A stretch of DNA of 64,000 nucleotides, taken from Halolactibacillus alkaliphilus. GTDB lineage: Bacteria; Bacillota; Bacilli; Bacillales; Amphibacillaceae. Every line of letters starts with the position of its first letter. Position 1 is the stretch's first letter. Of the stretch, positions 8,321 to 20,462 are shown one piece after another. The stretch is from assembly GCF_900115465.1 (NCBI RefSeq), contig NZ_FOWN01000014.1, forward strand, positions 1-64,000, in the 5' to 3' direction. A program made the position numbers and the translations under genes. The notes beneath the pieces were generated by a model, which saw only the letters and a program-made list of their open reading frames with translations, ran no database searches and was not told the DNA's origin.

Positions 8321-9246
8321 TCTACACATGTACACTTAACCCATCGATTGATTATATTCTGACAGTTGATCCTTTCACTTACGGCGGATTAAATCGGGGC
8401 ACACAACCAAACTATTTCCCAGGTGGAAAAGGTATTAACGTTTCACGGATTTTAACACGCTTAGACGTGACGCAAAAAGCCTTAGGTTTTCTTGGTGGTT
8501 TTACTGGCGACTTCATTCGTAACGCTTTGACATCAGAAGGTGTTGATCACCTATTCACTGAAGTAACCGATGCAACCCGCATTAATCTAAAACTAAAAGG
8601 ACAACAGGAAACGGAAATCAACGGACCGGGCGCACGTATCAAAGACACAGAAACAGAAGCATTTATCAAGCAACTCGATCAATTAACGGAAGACGATTAT
8701 CTCGTATTAGCTGGTAGCTTACCGAATGATTTACCAGATGATTTTTACTTACAGATCGTTAAACGCTTGCGGGAAAGAAAAGTAAATCTTGTCCTTGATA
8801 CATCATCTGAAGCACTGAAGAAAATGGTTGGTGAGCCATTATTTTTAGCCAAACCTAATCACCATGAATTAGGCGAGCTATTCGATGTAGAGATTACGAC
8901 AAAAAAAGAAGCAATCCATTATGCGAAACAATTACTTGATTCAGGTATTAAACATGTGATTATTTCTATGGGAGGCGATGGCGCCATTTACTTACATGAA
9001 GATAAGTTGTATCAAGCGGACGTACCTGAAGGTACCGTGATTAATACGGTTGGTGCAGGCGATTCCACTGTTGCTGGGTTTTTAGCCGGAATTGATCGAG
9101 GGTATACACCAGAAGATGCTTTTCGCTTAGCCGTTGCATCAGGAAGCGCGACCGCTTTCACTAAAGATTTAGCGACAAAAAAAGATATGGAAACGCTTTT
9201 CAACTTAGTGGAGATGAAAGTAAACGATTACCAAAACAATGATTGA
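8317..9246 (+). CDS. fruK: 1-Phosphofructokinase
   Basis: Phosphorylates fructose 1-phosphate (made by PTS import of fructose) to fructose 1,6-bisphosphate. The 309-residue protein has the PfkB fold: PGGKGINVSR at 35-44 for sugar binding and GAGDS at 246-250 with catalytic base Asp249. The start overlaps the stop of the regulator. The operon usually ends with the fructose permease gene fruA; here a weak hairpin follows, then ptsH. Tagatose-6-phosphate kinase is a close relative, but the company of a FruR-like regulator favours FruK. Confidence 0.92.
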   Translation: MIYTCTLNPSIDYILTVDPFTYGGLNRGTQPNYFPGGKGINVSRILTRLDVTQKALGFLGGFTGDFIRNALTSEGVDHLFTEVTDATRINLKLKGQQETEINGPGARIKDTETEAFIKQLDQLTEDDYLVLAGSLPNDLPDDFYLQIVKRLRERKVNLVLDTSSEALKKMVGEPLFLAKPNHHELGELFDVEITTKKEAIHYAKQLLDSGIKHVIISMGGDGAIYLHEDKLYQADVPEGTVINTVGAGDSTVAGFLAGIDRGYTPEDAFRLAVASGSATAFTKDLATKKDMETLFNLVEMKVNDYQNND

Positions 9247-9270
9247 ACCTTTACAGTTCAAAGGTTTTAT
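9246..9270 (+). terminator. Weak terminator after fruK
   Basis: Seven-base stem AACCTTT / AAAGGTT (9246-9252 and 9260-9266) followed by TTTTATG, starting at the fruK stop. Short, so read-through into ptsHI is possible. Confidence 0.4.
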
Positions 9271-9371
9271 GATATGGTATCAAAGGTTTATTATGTCCTA
9301 TTCTCTTTTTCCATATCTACTCGGAAAAAATAATCGGTCTTTTACGAATAAAAACATGCAATTGACTTGAT

Positions 9372-9400
9372 ATTTGACGGTGTAAACCGTTAAAATATAG
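9372..9400 (+). promoter_or_regulatory. Candidate ptsH promoter
   Basis: TTGACG followed 16 bases later by TATAGG, upstream of the strong ribosome binding site AGGAGG before ptsH. A separate TATACT lies just downstream, so the exact promoter is uncertain. Confidence 0.35.
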
Positions 9401-9448
9401 GGTATGGTATACTGAAAACAAAACATAAAATACTAGGAGGTTTTTTTC

Positions 9449-9718
9449 ATGGCAGCTGAAAAAACAATTACAATTACAGATTCAACAGGTGTGCACGCAC
9501 GCCCAGCAACAGTGCTCGTAAACAAAGCGGGTAACTTCTCTTCAGATGTAACTGTAGAGTACAATGGCAAGTCTGTTAACTTAAAATCAATTATGGGTGT
9601 TATGTCTCTAGGTATCCCTAAGGATGCTGAAATTAAAATCGTTGCTGAAGGTGCTGACGAAGTTGAAGCTATCGAAGCAATCTATGCATCAATTAAAGAA
9701 ACTGGTTTAGGGGAATAA
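9449..9718 (+). CDS. ptsH: Phosphocarrier protein HPr
   Basis: Carries phosphate from Enzyme I to the sugar-specific EII proteins. In Firmicutes HPr phosphorylated on Ser is also the CcpA co-repressor. The 89-residue protein has the active-site segment GVHARPAT with His16 (His15 in mature numbering) and the regulatory Ser47 (Ser46 mature) in [10 protein letters not shown], so both phosphorylation sites are present. ptsI begins eight bases downstream. Confidence 0.98.
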   Translation: MAAEKTITITDSTGVHARPATVLVNKAGNFSSDVTVEYNGKSVNLKSIMGVMSLGIPKDAEIKIVAEGADEVEAIEAIYASIKETGLGE

Positions 9719-9726
9719 TCCTGAAT

Positions 9727-11442
9727 ATGGCGATTTTAAAAGGCATTGCGGCATCTAACGGTGTCGCAATTGCTAAAGCATATACTTTAGAAACACCCGA
9801 TCTTTCTTTTGAGACGAAGAAAGTTGACGATGTAAGTACAGAAGTTAATCGTTTACATGACGCCTTAACTGTGTCAAAAAGCGAATTAGAGAAAATAAAA
9901 GAAAACGCACGTCTTTCTCTTGGTGATGAGCATGCGGAAATTTTTTCTGCCCACCTTTTGGTTCTAAGTGATCCAGAACTCATTACACCGATGGAAGAAA
10001 AAATTAAAAACGAAAACGTCAATGCTGAAAAAGCGCTTGATGATGTTGCAACAATGTTTATCGATATGTTTAAAGGTATGGATAATGAATACATGCGTGA
10101 ACGTGCAGCGGATATTCAGGACGTTACAAAACGTGTAATGGCACACTTATTAAACGTGACTTTCCCAGACCCTGCATTAATTGACGAAGAAGTTGTGATT
10201 ATTGCTGAAGACTTAACACCTTCAGATACAGCACAATTAAACAAGCAATTTGTGAAAGGGTTTACGACAAACATTGGTGGTCGTACATCTCACTCGGCGA
10301 TTATGGCACGCTCTCTAGAAATTCCTGCAGTTGTTGGTACAAAGACAGTGACTGAAGATGTTTCTGAGGGTGATATCGTTATTGTAGATGGTATTGATGG
10401 CAAAGTTATCATTAACCCAACAGAAGAAGAATTAGCTTCATATGAAGAAAAACAAGCCGATTTCGAAAAACAAAAAGAAATCTGGGCACAATTAAAAGAT
10501 GAACCAACGCTAACAAAAGATGGTGAACTTGTCGAGTTAGTCGCAAACATCGGTACACCTGATGATGTTGTCGGTGTTCTAAATAATGGTGGAGAAGGTG
10601 TCGGTCTTTACCGTACAGAGTTCCTCTATATGGGTAACTCAGACTTCCCAACTGAAGACGAACAATTCGAAGCTTATTCATCTGTCTTAAAACAAATGGG
10701 TGACAAACCTGTTGTTGTAAGAACATTAGATATCGGTGGCGATAAAGAATTAAGTTACCTTGATTTGCCGAAAGAAATGAATCCATTCCTTGGTTTCCGA
10801 GCGATTCGTCTTTGCTTAGAGCGTGACGATATCTTCCGTACACAGTTACGAGCGTTATTGCGTGCTAGTGTTCACGGTAACTTAAAGATCATGTTCCCAA
10901 TGATCGCCACGCTTGACGAATTCCGTTCAGCTAAAGCTCTTTTACTTGAAGAAAAAGATAACTTAATTGCTGAAGGCGTCAAAGTAAGTGACGATATTGA
11001 AGTAGGTATCATGGTTGAGATTCCATCAACCGCTGTTATCGCACGTCAATTTGCTAAAGAAGTTGACTTCTTTAGTATCGGTACAAACGATTTAATTCAA
11101 TATACACTTGCGGCTGACCGTATGAACGAACAAGTATCATACCTTTACCAACCTTATCACCCAGCGATCCTTACACTTGTAAATAATGTGATTGAGGCTG
11201 CTCACGCAGAAGGTAAATGGGCTGGTATGTGCGGTGAGATGGCTGGCGATTCTATCGCTATTCCAATCCTACTCGGCCTTGGTCTTGATGAGTTTAGTAT
11301 GAGCGCCACCTCTATTTTACCAGCGCGTACACAAATTAAAGATTTATCAAAAGAAGAACTGCGTTCTTATAAAGATGAATTATTAAGCATGTCAACAGCT
11401 GATGAAGTAGAAGCGTTCATTCGCGAAAAAACAAATCAATAG
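9727..11442 (+). CDS. ptsI: Phosphoenolpyruvate-protein phosphotransferase (Enzyme I)
   Basis: Starts the PTS by moving phosphate from PEP to HPr. The 571 residues cover the HPr-binding helical domain, the phosphohistidine domain with [12 protein letters not shown] (His189) and the C-terminal PEP-binding barrel with RTEFLYMG and the active-site cysteine region GMCGEMAGD. The ribosome binding site overlaps the end of ptsH, so the pair is translated together. A strong terminator follows. Confidence 0.98.
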   Translation: MAILKGIAASNGVAIAKAYTLETPDLSFETKKVDDVSTEVNRLHDALTVSKSELEKIKENARLSLGDEHAEIFSAHLLVLSDPELITPMEEKIKNENVNAEKALDDVATMFIDMFKGMDNEYMRERAADIQDVTKRVMAHLLNVTFPDPALIDEEVVIIAEDLTPSDTAQLNKQFVKGFTTNIGGRTSHSAIMARSLEIPAVVGTKTVTEDVSEGDIVIVDGIDGKVIINPTEEELASYEEKQADFEKQKEIWAQLKDEPTLTKDGELVELVANIGTPDDVVGVLNNGGEGVGLYRTEFLYMGNSDFPTEDEQFEAYSSVLKQMGDKPVVVRTLDIGGDKELSYLDLPKEMNPFLGFRAIRLCLERDDIFRTQLRALLRASVHGNLKIMFPMIATLDEFRSAKALLLEEKDNLIAEGVKVSDDIEVGIMVEIPSTAVIARQFAKEVDFFSIGTNDLIQYTLAADRMNEQVSYLYQPYHPAILTLVNNVIEAAHAEGKWAGMCGEMAGDSIAIPILLGLGLDEFSMSATSILPARTQIKDLSKEELRSYKDELLSMSTADEVEAFIREKTNQ

Positions 11443-11449
11443 TATAAAG

Positions 11450-11505
11450 ATAACCCCGTTCATAAGCTCAATGCGAGCGAATGAACGGGGTTATTAGCAT
11501 TTTTA
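11450..11505 (+). terminator. Terminator of ptsHI
   Basis: A perfect 14-base stem (11450-11463 with 11481-11494) around an AAGCTC-containing loop, followed by TAGCATTTTTAG. It also faces the 3' end of the frataxin-like gene on the other strand. Confidence 0.85.
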
Positions 11506-11519
11506 GTATATAACTCTCA

Positions 11520-11888
11520 TTAGCGCCAAAAACGCGTCAGAGCGTCTTTATCTTCAACGTTATAACGGACCATATCAAAGATTAACTGTAAATCGACTGA
11601 TTCAGACCATTTGATCTTCACCAGCTCCTTTGTTGTTTGATAACCTACTGCTTTAATTCTATCTTGAAATGCCGCTTTACAGGCTCTTTCTGGCGCTATA
11701 GCTAGGTGGGCTTTTGCCACACTAAACCCTATGATATAGGTCCCATGCGCAACAAACATCGGTTGGTTCCACTTTACGACGTATTCAAGCGTTGGAAATT
11801 GCCGCTTAACTTCTGACAAAATCATCTCAAGGCGATATTTATGTTCAGGAACATTGATTGTATTTAGAAACGCTTCAAAAGTCTCCAA
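11520..11888 (-). CDS. fra: Frataxin-like iron chaperone (YdhG/Fra, DUF1801)
   Basis: 122 residues matching the DUF1801 fold throughout, with the signature KWNQPMFVAHGTYIIGFSV in the middle, followed by HLAIAPE and KIKWSESVD. The Bacillus subtilis member Fra (YdhG) binds iron and supplies Fe-S cluster assembly; the same role is inferred here. It lies 42 bases downstream of rnfD on the same strand and may be read with rnfCD, whose RnfC product has two 4Fe-4S clusters. Confidence 0.82.
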   Translation of the reverse strand: METFEAFLNTINVPEHKYRLEMILSEVKRQFPTLEYVVKWNQPMFVAHGTYIIGFSVAKAHLAIAPERACKAAFQDRIKAVGYQTTKELVKIKWSESVDLQLIFDMVRYNVEDKDALTRFWR

Positions 11889-11930
11889 TCACACCACCCC
11901 TTCTATTTAACAGCTACTGTGAACTCTTTA

Positions 11931-12917
11931 CTAACTCAGAGAAACTTTCGGCCGTTTTTTATGTCCATAAATACGTGGTGCAAGATATTTATCAATCAGT
12001 GGGCTTAAAGCATTCATAATGAGGATTGCAAAGCCTACCCCACCCGGAAAATCAAAGAGAATACGAATCCCGATCGTTAATACCCCTGCGCCAATCGCAA
12101 AGATTGTTTGACCACCAGGTGTCAGCGCACCACTTGTGTAATCTGTTGCCATAAAGACAGCTGCAAAGACAAGCGTTCCGCTTAGCACATGTGTCATCAT
12201 GTATGTCGTGTCATACCCGCCATAAATCGAACTGATAACAGCAACAGTTATGACGTAAAGAAGTGGAATCTTCATATTAATGACACCACGAACCACTAAA
12301 TAAATAAAGGCAAGTAAAATCATTGCTTTCGAAGTTTCACCGATATTTCCTCCTAAATTCACTCCTAGAAATAAATCCCACAATCCAGGGACATCCTCTC
12401 CAACGGTGCGTGAAAAGTGACCTATTGATTCAAGGGGTGTGGCCGTCGAGACAACATCTGTTCCTCTGCCCGGCGTCACCCAGTTGGTAATCCAAGGCGA
12501 GAAGAATACTTTTAACATCACACGCGCACCAACAGCCGGGTTAAACATATTTCGACCAATCCCACCGGGGAGCTGTTTGATAATTACAATAGCAAAAAAA
12601 CTCCCCACAACAATTGACCAATACGGCGCTGTTACTGGTACACTAAGACCAAGTAACATACCAGTAATGACAGCACTATAGTCATTAATCCTAACCGGTT
12701 GGTCTTTTATTTTCTGATAAGCATACTCAAATAGAACACTTGATAATATACCGACAATGACCATAAATAAAGATTTAATCCCGAAAAAATAGATAGCTGC
12801 CGCTAGTGGGAATAATAAAGCAATAACGACTTGTTTCATTATCCAATCTGTTTTTTTCGGTGATTTCAAGTGAGGAGAAGCTGTCATTTTAAGCGTCATA
12901 TCTTGTAAATTAACCAT
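11931..12917 (-). CDS. rnfD: Electron transport complex protein RnfD
   Basis: 328-residue membrane subunit of the NqrB/RnfD family, with about nine or ten hydrophobic segments, the motif NPAVGARVML, and STATPLES, in which a threonine normally carries covalently bound FMN. It forms an operon with rnfC, whose TAA overlaps this ATG by one base. Rnf normally couples ferredoxin:NAD electron flow to Na+ or H+ pumping. The usual downstream genes rnfG, rnfE, rnfA and rnfB are absent; the frataxin-like gene comes next. Confidence 0.88.
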   Translation of the reverse strand: MVNLQDMTLKMTASPHLKSPKKTDWIMKQVVIALLFPLAAAIYFFGIKSLFMVIVGILSSVLFEYAYQKIKDQPVRINDYSAVITGMLLGLSVPVTAPYWSIVVGSFFAIVIIKQLPGGIGRNMFNPAVGARVMLKVFFSPWITNWVTPGRGTDVVSTATPLESIGHFSRTVGEDVPGLWDLFLGVNLGGNIGETSKAMILLAFIYLVVRGVINMKIPLLYVITVAVISSIYGGYDTTYMMTHVLSGTLVFAAVFMATDYTSGALTPGGQTIFAIGAGVLTIGIRILFDFPGGVGFAILIMNALSPLIDKYLAPRIYGHKKRPKVSLS

Positions 12918-14239
12918 TATGCTTTCTCCTTTCTTGCCCTAATTTCTGTTTTTGCTTGTCTAATATTATCAAGTAAAGGAATGTTCGCTGGACAAATAAA
13001 GGAACAGTTACCACAATCAATACAATCCATCGCACCTAAACGCTCAGCTTCATCGATATCCCCTTTTTCATAGGCATTTGATATGAGAATCGGTTGTAAA
13101 CTTACTGGACAGACATTCAGACATTCAGCACACTTAATACACGGTGTTCGCTCGTCTTCTTTGACTTCTTCTTTAGGTAAAAATGTAACAACAGACGTCC
13201 CTTTTGTAATAGGTACTTGACCAGAAGTAATTGGCTTACCCATCATCGGGCCCCCGTGTAACATCTTCCCTGTTTTACTGACAAAACCGCCTGAAGCATC
13301 AATCAATACTTGAATTGGGGTACCAATTCTCACTCTAAAGTTTTGCGGGTCTTTAATCGGTTCTCCTGTTAAAGTCGTCACACGATCAAGGAGTGGCAAG
13401 CCTTTTTGAATCGCTAAGTAGACAGCACGCACTGTACTAACATTCGCCACAATTGTATGCACATCTAGTGGTAAACCAGCAGATGGTACTTCTCGATTGA
13501 CTAATGTTTTAATTAATTGCTTTTCAGCTCCTTGAGGATAAAGCGTCTCAAGTTCTTTTATTTTAATACGTGTATCATCGCCAATCGCACGCTTTAATGC
13601 CTCCACGCTATCATGGACATTTGTTTCAATGGCGATGTATGTTTGTTTGATTGGGAACAGGCTTAATAACTCTTTCACACCTGCAATAATATCATCAGCT
13701 GACTCAATCATGAGGCGGTGATCGGCTGTTGAATACGTTTCACATTCTGCCCCGTTAATAATTAATGTGTCAATCTGCTTTTCTTTTGGTGGTGATAGTT
13801 TGACGTGCGTTGGGAAAGTAGCCCCACCCATACCAACGATCCCTGCTTTTTCCACGAGGGCTAACTTCTCTTGTGGTGTAAGATGTTGATTAGGTTCTAC
13901 TAATAAAGGGGCTGGCGTATCTTTAAAGTCATTTTGAATGACGATCGCTCGATTTGGACCGTGCATAGAAGGCATATCTTTAATTGCTTCCACTGTACCT
14001 GAGACTGACGCATAAATATTCGCTGAAACAAATCCTTGTTTTTCTGCGATTAATTGACCCATTTTTACGTGGTCACCAACTTCGACAATTGGCTCTGCTG
14101 GTTTTCCGATATGCATATTAAGCGGATAAATCATCGTATCTGATAGTGGTGCATCTACAATTACTTTATGTTCTGTGCGCTCTTTTCTTTCTTCTGTGTA
14201 GGCACCCCTTCGCTTGTATTTTAATTTTAAATTTAACAT
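12917..14239 (-). CDS. rnfC: Electron transport complex protein RnfC
   Basis: 440-residue cytoplasmic subunit that carries the NADH/FMN site and two ferredoxin-type clusters. Seen here: a glycine-rich GMGGATFPTHVKLS in the flavin/NADH domain, an SLBB-like segment, and two Cys motifs, CIKCAECLNVCP (from residue 367) and CIDCGNCSFICP (from residue 406), each suited to a 4Fe-4S cluster. The start has GAGGAGG upstream. The N-terminal barrel/sandwich region (about 30-90) is present, so the subunit looks complete. Confidence 0.9.
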   Translation of the reverse strand: MLNLKLKYKRRGAYTEERKERTEHKVIVDAPLSDTMIYPLNMHIGKPAEPIVEVGDHVKMGQLIAEKQGFVSANIYASVSGTVEAIKDMPSMHGPNRAIVIQNDFKDTPAPLLVEPNQHLTPQEKLALVEKAGIVGMGGATFPTHVKLSPPKEKQIDTLIINGAECETYSTADHRLMIESADDIIAGVKELLSLFPIKQTYIAIETNVHDSVEALKRAIGDDTRIKIKELETLYPQGAEKQLIKTLVNREVPSAGLPLDVHTIVANVSTVRAVYLAIQKGLPLLDRVTTLTGEPIKDPQNFRVRIGTPIQVLIDASGGFVSKTGKMLHGGPMMGKPITSGQVPITKGTSVVTFLPKEEVKEDERTPCIKCAECLNVCPVSLQPILISNAYEKGDIDEAERLGAMDCIDCGNCSFICPANIPLLDNIRQAKTEIRARKEKA

Positions 14240-14689
14240 AATACGTCCTCCTCGTAGTTTCGGATTATTACTCTATTCCTTGATTTCTATGCCATTAAAC
14301 CCATTTTTTCCGTATGTATATCATTTTTTAAACCAACTTACGCAGTGTAGGCCGCACTTCAGGACTGCATCATTTGTTGTTATATATGACCGAATTAACG
14401 CGTTATAACAAAAACACTCACACTTTATTTCATCACCCTCTCCACGACCTGCAGACTTATCGAATGAGGACAACGTAAACCAGCTAACATATATAAGCGA
14501 AAAAGACTATGAATAACGGTTCGCTCAGATAATGGCGCTATATGTTAAAATGCCTCTATAAAAGTTAGACGTAACTGCACGATTGTAGCAAAAAAGCACA
14601 GCAACACGAGTAAGGTCATTCACTTACAAGCGTTGCTTACTGTTTTATAAATTATTATATAGCGTATAAAAAGAACCGCGACACTATCA
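14240..14689. other. Intergenic stretch upstream of rnfC
   Basis: 450 bases without a convincing gene. On the minus strand it is the leader or promoter region of rnfC. It contains small inverted repeats, for example GCAG/CTGC around 14345-14370, but no riboswitch class I can name. Confidence 0.5.
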
Positions 14690-15253
14690 TCAACTTGCGT
14701 TTTTCTTTTCTTTATAGGTTGACTTAGTAAATGAACGGGGGATACCCTCTTCATGTAGCCAACTTAAAAATAACCCTAAATAAATGCCCAAACTATTCAA
14801 AATCCAATCATCAATGTCCACCGAACGAGATACCATATGCAGTTGATGAAGCATAAATTGCCCACCTTCAAAAAGAACCGGAATAAGTATAATGAAGAGT
14901 AACTTTTTATACCAGTCGTAAGGCTTGTAGTAGAGCCAAAATCCGAGCGGAAACATCATCACCACATTACCTACTAAATTGGCGATGATAATCTCGAGAG
15001 AGAGCGTCTCTTGTCTATAAGCACGCATATATAGTTGAATGGTTTCAAAAGGGGTTAAATTTATCTGAAGAACATCTTGCACGTCACCTAATTCTCTAAA
15101 CCAAATCAGATAACTTAAGATAAGTAAATATATAAACATCAAGCCATTAAACAGCCATTTCTTTAATCGCCGATTACTTAGCTGTCTGAAAACGATATAA
15201 CTTACCATAAAAACAGGTAAAATAACAAAAAAACCGAACGGCAAATAAGACAC
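14690..15253 (-). CDS. VanZ-family membrane protein
   Basis: Multi-pass membrane protein of about 187 residues. The VanZ pattern is clear: NLTPFETIQL, then NLVGNVVMMFPLGF, then EGGQ, then RSVDIDDWILNSLGIYLG. VanZ proteins are linked to glycopeptide resistance but most are of unknown role. The GTG at 15253 has AGAGGGGG seven bases upstream; an ATG at 15271 or an upstream TTG at 15319 would lengthen it. There are no vanA- or vanR-like neighbours. It lies between rnfC and the glycolysis operon. Confidence 0.75.
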   Translation of the reverse strand: MSYLPFGFFVILPVFMVSYIVFRQLSNRRLKKWLFNGLMFIYLLILSYLIWFRELGDVQDVLQINLTPFETIQLYMRAYRQETLSLEIIIANLVGNVVMMFPLGFWLYYKPYDWYKKLLFIILIPVLFEGGQFMLHQLHMVSRSVDIDDWILNSLGIYLGLFLSWLHEEGIPRSFTKSTYKEKKNAS

Positions 15254-15399
15254 TCCATGTCCCCCTCTCATTTTGGCGCATGCCTTCTTTATTATTACGC
15301 AAATGATCTGACAAGACAATAGCCTCAGTAATTTTTTTAAAAAAACACGATCAGTTTAAATAACAATACCTCATTCAACCAACCTGATAACAATAGTTG

Positions 15400-15428
15400 A
15401 AGGCCTAGTCAATTGACTAGGCCTTTTG
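15400..15428. terminator. Terminator-like palindrome at the end of the glycolysis operon
   Basis: AAGGCCTAGTC AATT GACTAGGCCTT is a perfect 11-base stem directly after eno. The plus-strand flank is TTTTGATG; the minus-strand flank is not T-rich, so it may act as a transcript end stabiliser as much as a terminator. Confidence 0.65.
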
Positions 15429-15452
15429 ATGAAACTATGATCTTACACTCTC

Positions 15453-16775
<1,323 letters not shown>

Positions 16776-16833
16776 TTACGATGTGTTTTTAAACATTGAT
16801 TCGAATCAATTATTTGATTTGTTCATAAAGTCA

Positions 16834-18368
16834 TTACTTAATTAATGATTTACCTGTCATTTCTTTTGGAAGGTCAACGTTTAATAAATCGAGTAATGTT
16901 GGGGCCAAGTCTCCTAGGATACCGCCATCACGTAACTCAATGCCTTCTTTAGTTACAATAACAGGCACAGGGTTCGTTGTATGAGCGGTCATTGGCTTGC
17001 CATCAAGTGAGACAACTTCGTCTGAGTTACCGTGATCAGCGGTAATAATCGCATGTCCACCTTTTTCGATAATTTTATCAACGATTTTACCAAGGCATTC
17101 ATCAACCACTTCAATCGCTTTGATTGTTGGCTCAAGCATACCTGAGTGACCAACCATATCAGGGTTAGCAAAGTTTAAAATGATGGCATTTTGGTTGCCT
17201 TCATCTAACTCTTTAAGCAAAGCATCTGTTACTTCATACGCACTCATTTCAGGTTGTAAGTCGTACGTTGCGACTTTAGGCGAATTGATTAAGATCCGCT
17301 TTTCCCCTTCAAATTCTGCTTCACGGCCACCACTCATGAAGAACGTCACGTGTGGATATTTTTCCGTTTCAGCGATACGTAATTGGTTCAGCTTATTATC
17401 TGCTAATACTTCACCGACCGTATTTTTAAGGTCTGTTGGTGGGTAAGCAATCTTACTATTAACCGTATCACTATACTTCATAAATGATACGAAGAATAAA
17501 TCTTTCGGTGCATCTTGTCCGCGGTCAAATTCTTCAAAGTCATTGTTAGCAAAACTTTGTGAGATTTGGATTGCGCGGTCTGGACGGAAGTTATGGAAAA
17601 TGACTGAATCACCTGAATGTATTTTAGCTACCGGCTCACCAGAATCATCTGTAATAACTGTTGGGATGACAAATTCATCATAAACATCTTCACTATAAGC
17701 GTCTTCTACCACTTGTAGTGGATCATTGGATGTTTTGCCCTTGCCGTATGCAATAGCATCATAAGCAAGCTTCACACGATCCCAGCGCTTGTCACGGTCC
17801 ATCGCATAATAACGACCAGAAATCGTTGCGAATTGACCTACACCAAGTTCATCCATCTTAGCTTGTACTTGTTCGATGTATTGTTTCGCTGATTTTTGAC
17901 CAACGTCACGTCCATCTAAGAAACCATGTACATAGACTTTATCAAGTCCTTTTTCTTTTGCAAGTTCTAATACCGCATATAAGTGATCAATGTGTGAGTG
18001 AACCCCACCATCAGATAAGAGACCAAAGATATGCAATGCTTTTCCATCTTCTTTTGCGTTCTCTACCGCTTGAACAAGTTGTTCATTCGTAAAGAAATCA
18101 CGCTCACGGATAGACAAGTTCACGCGTGTCAGTGACTGATAGACAATACGCCCTGCACCAATGTTTAAGTGACCCACTTCTGAGTTACCCATTTGACCAT
18201 CTGGTAAACCAACCGCCTCACCTGAAGCCGTTAATTGGCTGTGAGCATACTTGTTCCAGTAACGATCAAAGTTCGGTGTATTGGCTTGCTTTACAGCATT
18301 GCCAACCACTTCATCACGTAAAGCATATCCATCAAGGATAATCAAAGCGGCTAATTTGTCTTGACTCA

Positions 18369-18369
<1 letters not shown>
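16834..18369 (-). CDS. gpmI: 2,3-Bisphosphoglycerate-independent phosphoglycerate mutase
   Basis: Mn-dependent interconversion of 3- and 2-phosphoglycerate in the alkaline-phosphatase superfamily. 511 residues: [11 protein letters not shown] at the N-terminus gives the first metal Asp, [14 protein letters not shown] contains the phosphorylated serine, and [10 protein letters not shown] and HTTNPVP give metal ligands near the C-terminus. The ATG shares one base with the tpiA stop (TAATG), which means coupled translation. Confidence 0.98.
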
Positions 18370-19181
<812 letters not shown>

Positions 19182-20372
19182 TTACTTGTTGCTGATCGCA
19201 GCTAAACCAGGTAGTTCTTTACCTTCAAGATACTCAAGTGATGCACCGCCACCAGTTGAAATGTGTGAGAAGTCATCAGCGAAGCCAAGTTTCATTGCTG
19301 CAGCAGCTGAATCTCCACCACCGATAATCGTCGTCGCATCATTTAGACCAGCGATTGCTTTACAAACACCAACCGTACCTTTAGCGAATGCTTCCATTTC
19401 AAACACACCCATAGGTCCGTTCCAAACAACTGTTTTTGCACCTTCAAGTTCTTTTTCAAACTGTGCAATTGATTTAGGACCGATATCAAGACCCATGTAG
19501 CCTTCAGGAATCGAACCAGCCGCAACAGCTTTTACGTCACCTTCTTCAGAGAAAGCTGTGTTGATTGTTGTATCAACAGGTAACACAATTTTACCTTCAG
19601 CACGTGCAAGTAAATCTTTCGCAAGATCTAATTTATCTTCTTCAAGTAATGACGTCCCGATGTCAAGACCTTGTGCTTTGTAGAATGTATAAGCCATTCC
19701 ACCACCGATAAGGATTTTATCTGCTTTAGTTAGTAAGTTTTCAATCACGCCGATTTTATCACTTACTTTTGCTCCACCTAGAATCGCTACAAACGGGCGC
19801 TCTGGGTTATCAACTGAATCACCGATAAAGCGAATTTCTTTTTCCATTAGGAAACCAGCCGCTGATTCAACATGTGTAGCAATCCCTACGTTAGATGCGT
19901 GCGCACGGTGTGCTGTACCAAAAGCATCATTAACGAATAAGTCACCAAGACTTGCCCAGTACTTACCTAATTCAGGATCGTTCTTGCTTTCTTTTTTACC
20001 ATCGATATCTTCAAAACGAGTGTTTTCAAACATCAAAATATCGCCATTGCTTAATTGATCAATCGCGTTTTCTAATACTTCACCACGTGTTTCAGGTACG
20101 AAAGCAACATCTTGACCTAATAATTCAGCTAAACGCTCAGCCACAGGCTTAAGTGATTTACCTTCCTTGTCTGCTTCTTCTTTCACACGACCTAGGTGAG
20201 AGAAGACAATGACTTTTGCATCTTCTTTAAGCAAGTGTTTAATCGTTGGAAGAGCTTGAACGATACGGTCATCATTTGTGATGTTACCGTCTTTCATTGG
20301 TACGTTGAAGTCAGCACGTACGAGTACTTTTTTGCCAGCAACGGCTAAATCAGTTACAATTTTCTTCGCCAT
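19182..20372 (-). CDS. pgk: Phosphoglycerate kinase
   Basis: Makes ATP from 1,3-bisphosphoglycerate. The 396-residue protein has the substrate site [15 protein letters not shown] and [11 protein letters not shown], the [12 protein letters not shown] hinge and the nucleotide site [11 protein letters not shown] and [20 protein letters not shown] precedes the ATG. A GC-rich hairpin with a UUCG loop separates it from gapA, so it may receive only part of the gapA transcripts or have its own promoter. Confidence 0.98.
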   Translation of the reverse strand: MAKKIVTDLAVAGKKVLVRADFNVPMKDGNITNDDRIVQALPTIKHLLKEDAKVIVFSHLGRVKEEADKEGKSLKPVAERLAELLGQDVAFVPETRGEVLENAIDQLSNGDILMFENTRFEDIDGKKESKNDPELGKYWASLGDLFVNDAFGTAHRAHASNVGIATHVESAAGFLMEKEIRFIGDSVDNPERPFVAILGGAKVSDKIGVIENLLTKADKILIGGGMAYTFYKAQGLDIGTSLLEEDKLDLAKDLLARAEGKIVLPVDTTINTAFSEEGDVKAVAAGSIPEGYMGLDIGPKSIAQFEKELEGAKTVVWNGPMGVFEMEAFAKGTVGVCKAIAGLNDATTIIGGGDSAAAAMKLGFADDFSHISTGGGASLEYLEGKELPGLAAISNK

Positions 20373-20394
20373 ATTGGATAATCCTCCTAGTGAA

Positions 20395-20427
20395 AATTAA
20401 AAGCGGAAAGCGCGAACGCTTCCCGCT
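20395..20427 (-). terminator. Intercistronic hairpin/attenuating terminator between gapA and pgk
   Basis: Read on the minus strand: AGCGGGAAGCG TTCG CGCTTTCCGCT followed by TTTAATTTT. This 11-base stem with a UUCG loop and a U-rich tail has the form of an intrinsic terminator inside the operon and could keep gapA expression above that of the downstream genes. Confidence 0.7.
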
Positions 20428-20462
20428 AATGGACTGCTTGTTTATTAAAGTTCCGCTAAAAA

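Noticed and set aside
14240-14689. FMN riboswitch in the rnfC leader
   Set aside because: The conserved FMN-element core and closing stems are not visible; only short unrelated inverted repeats occur.
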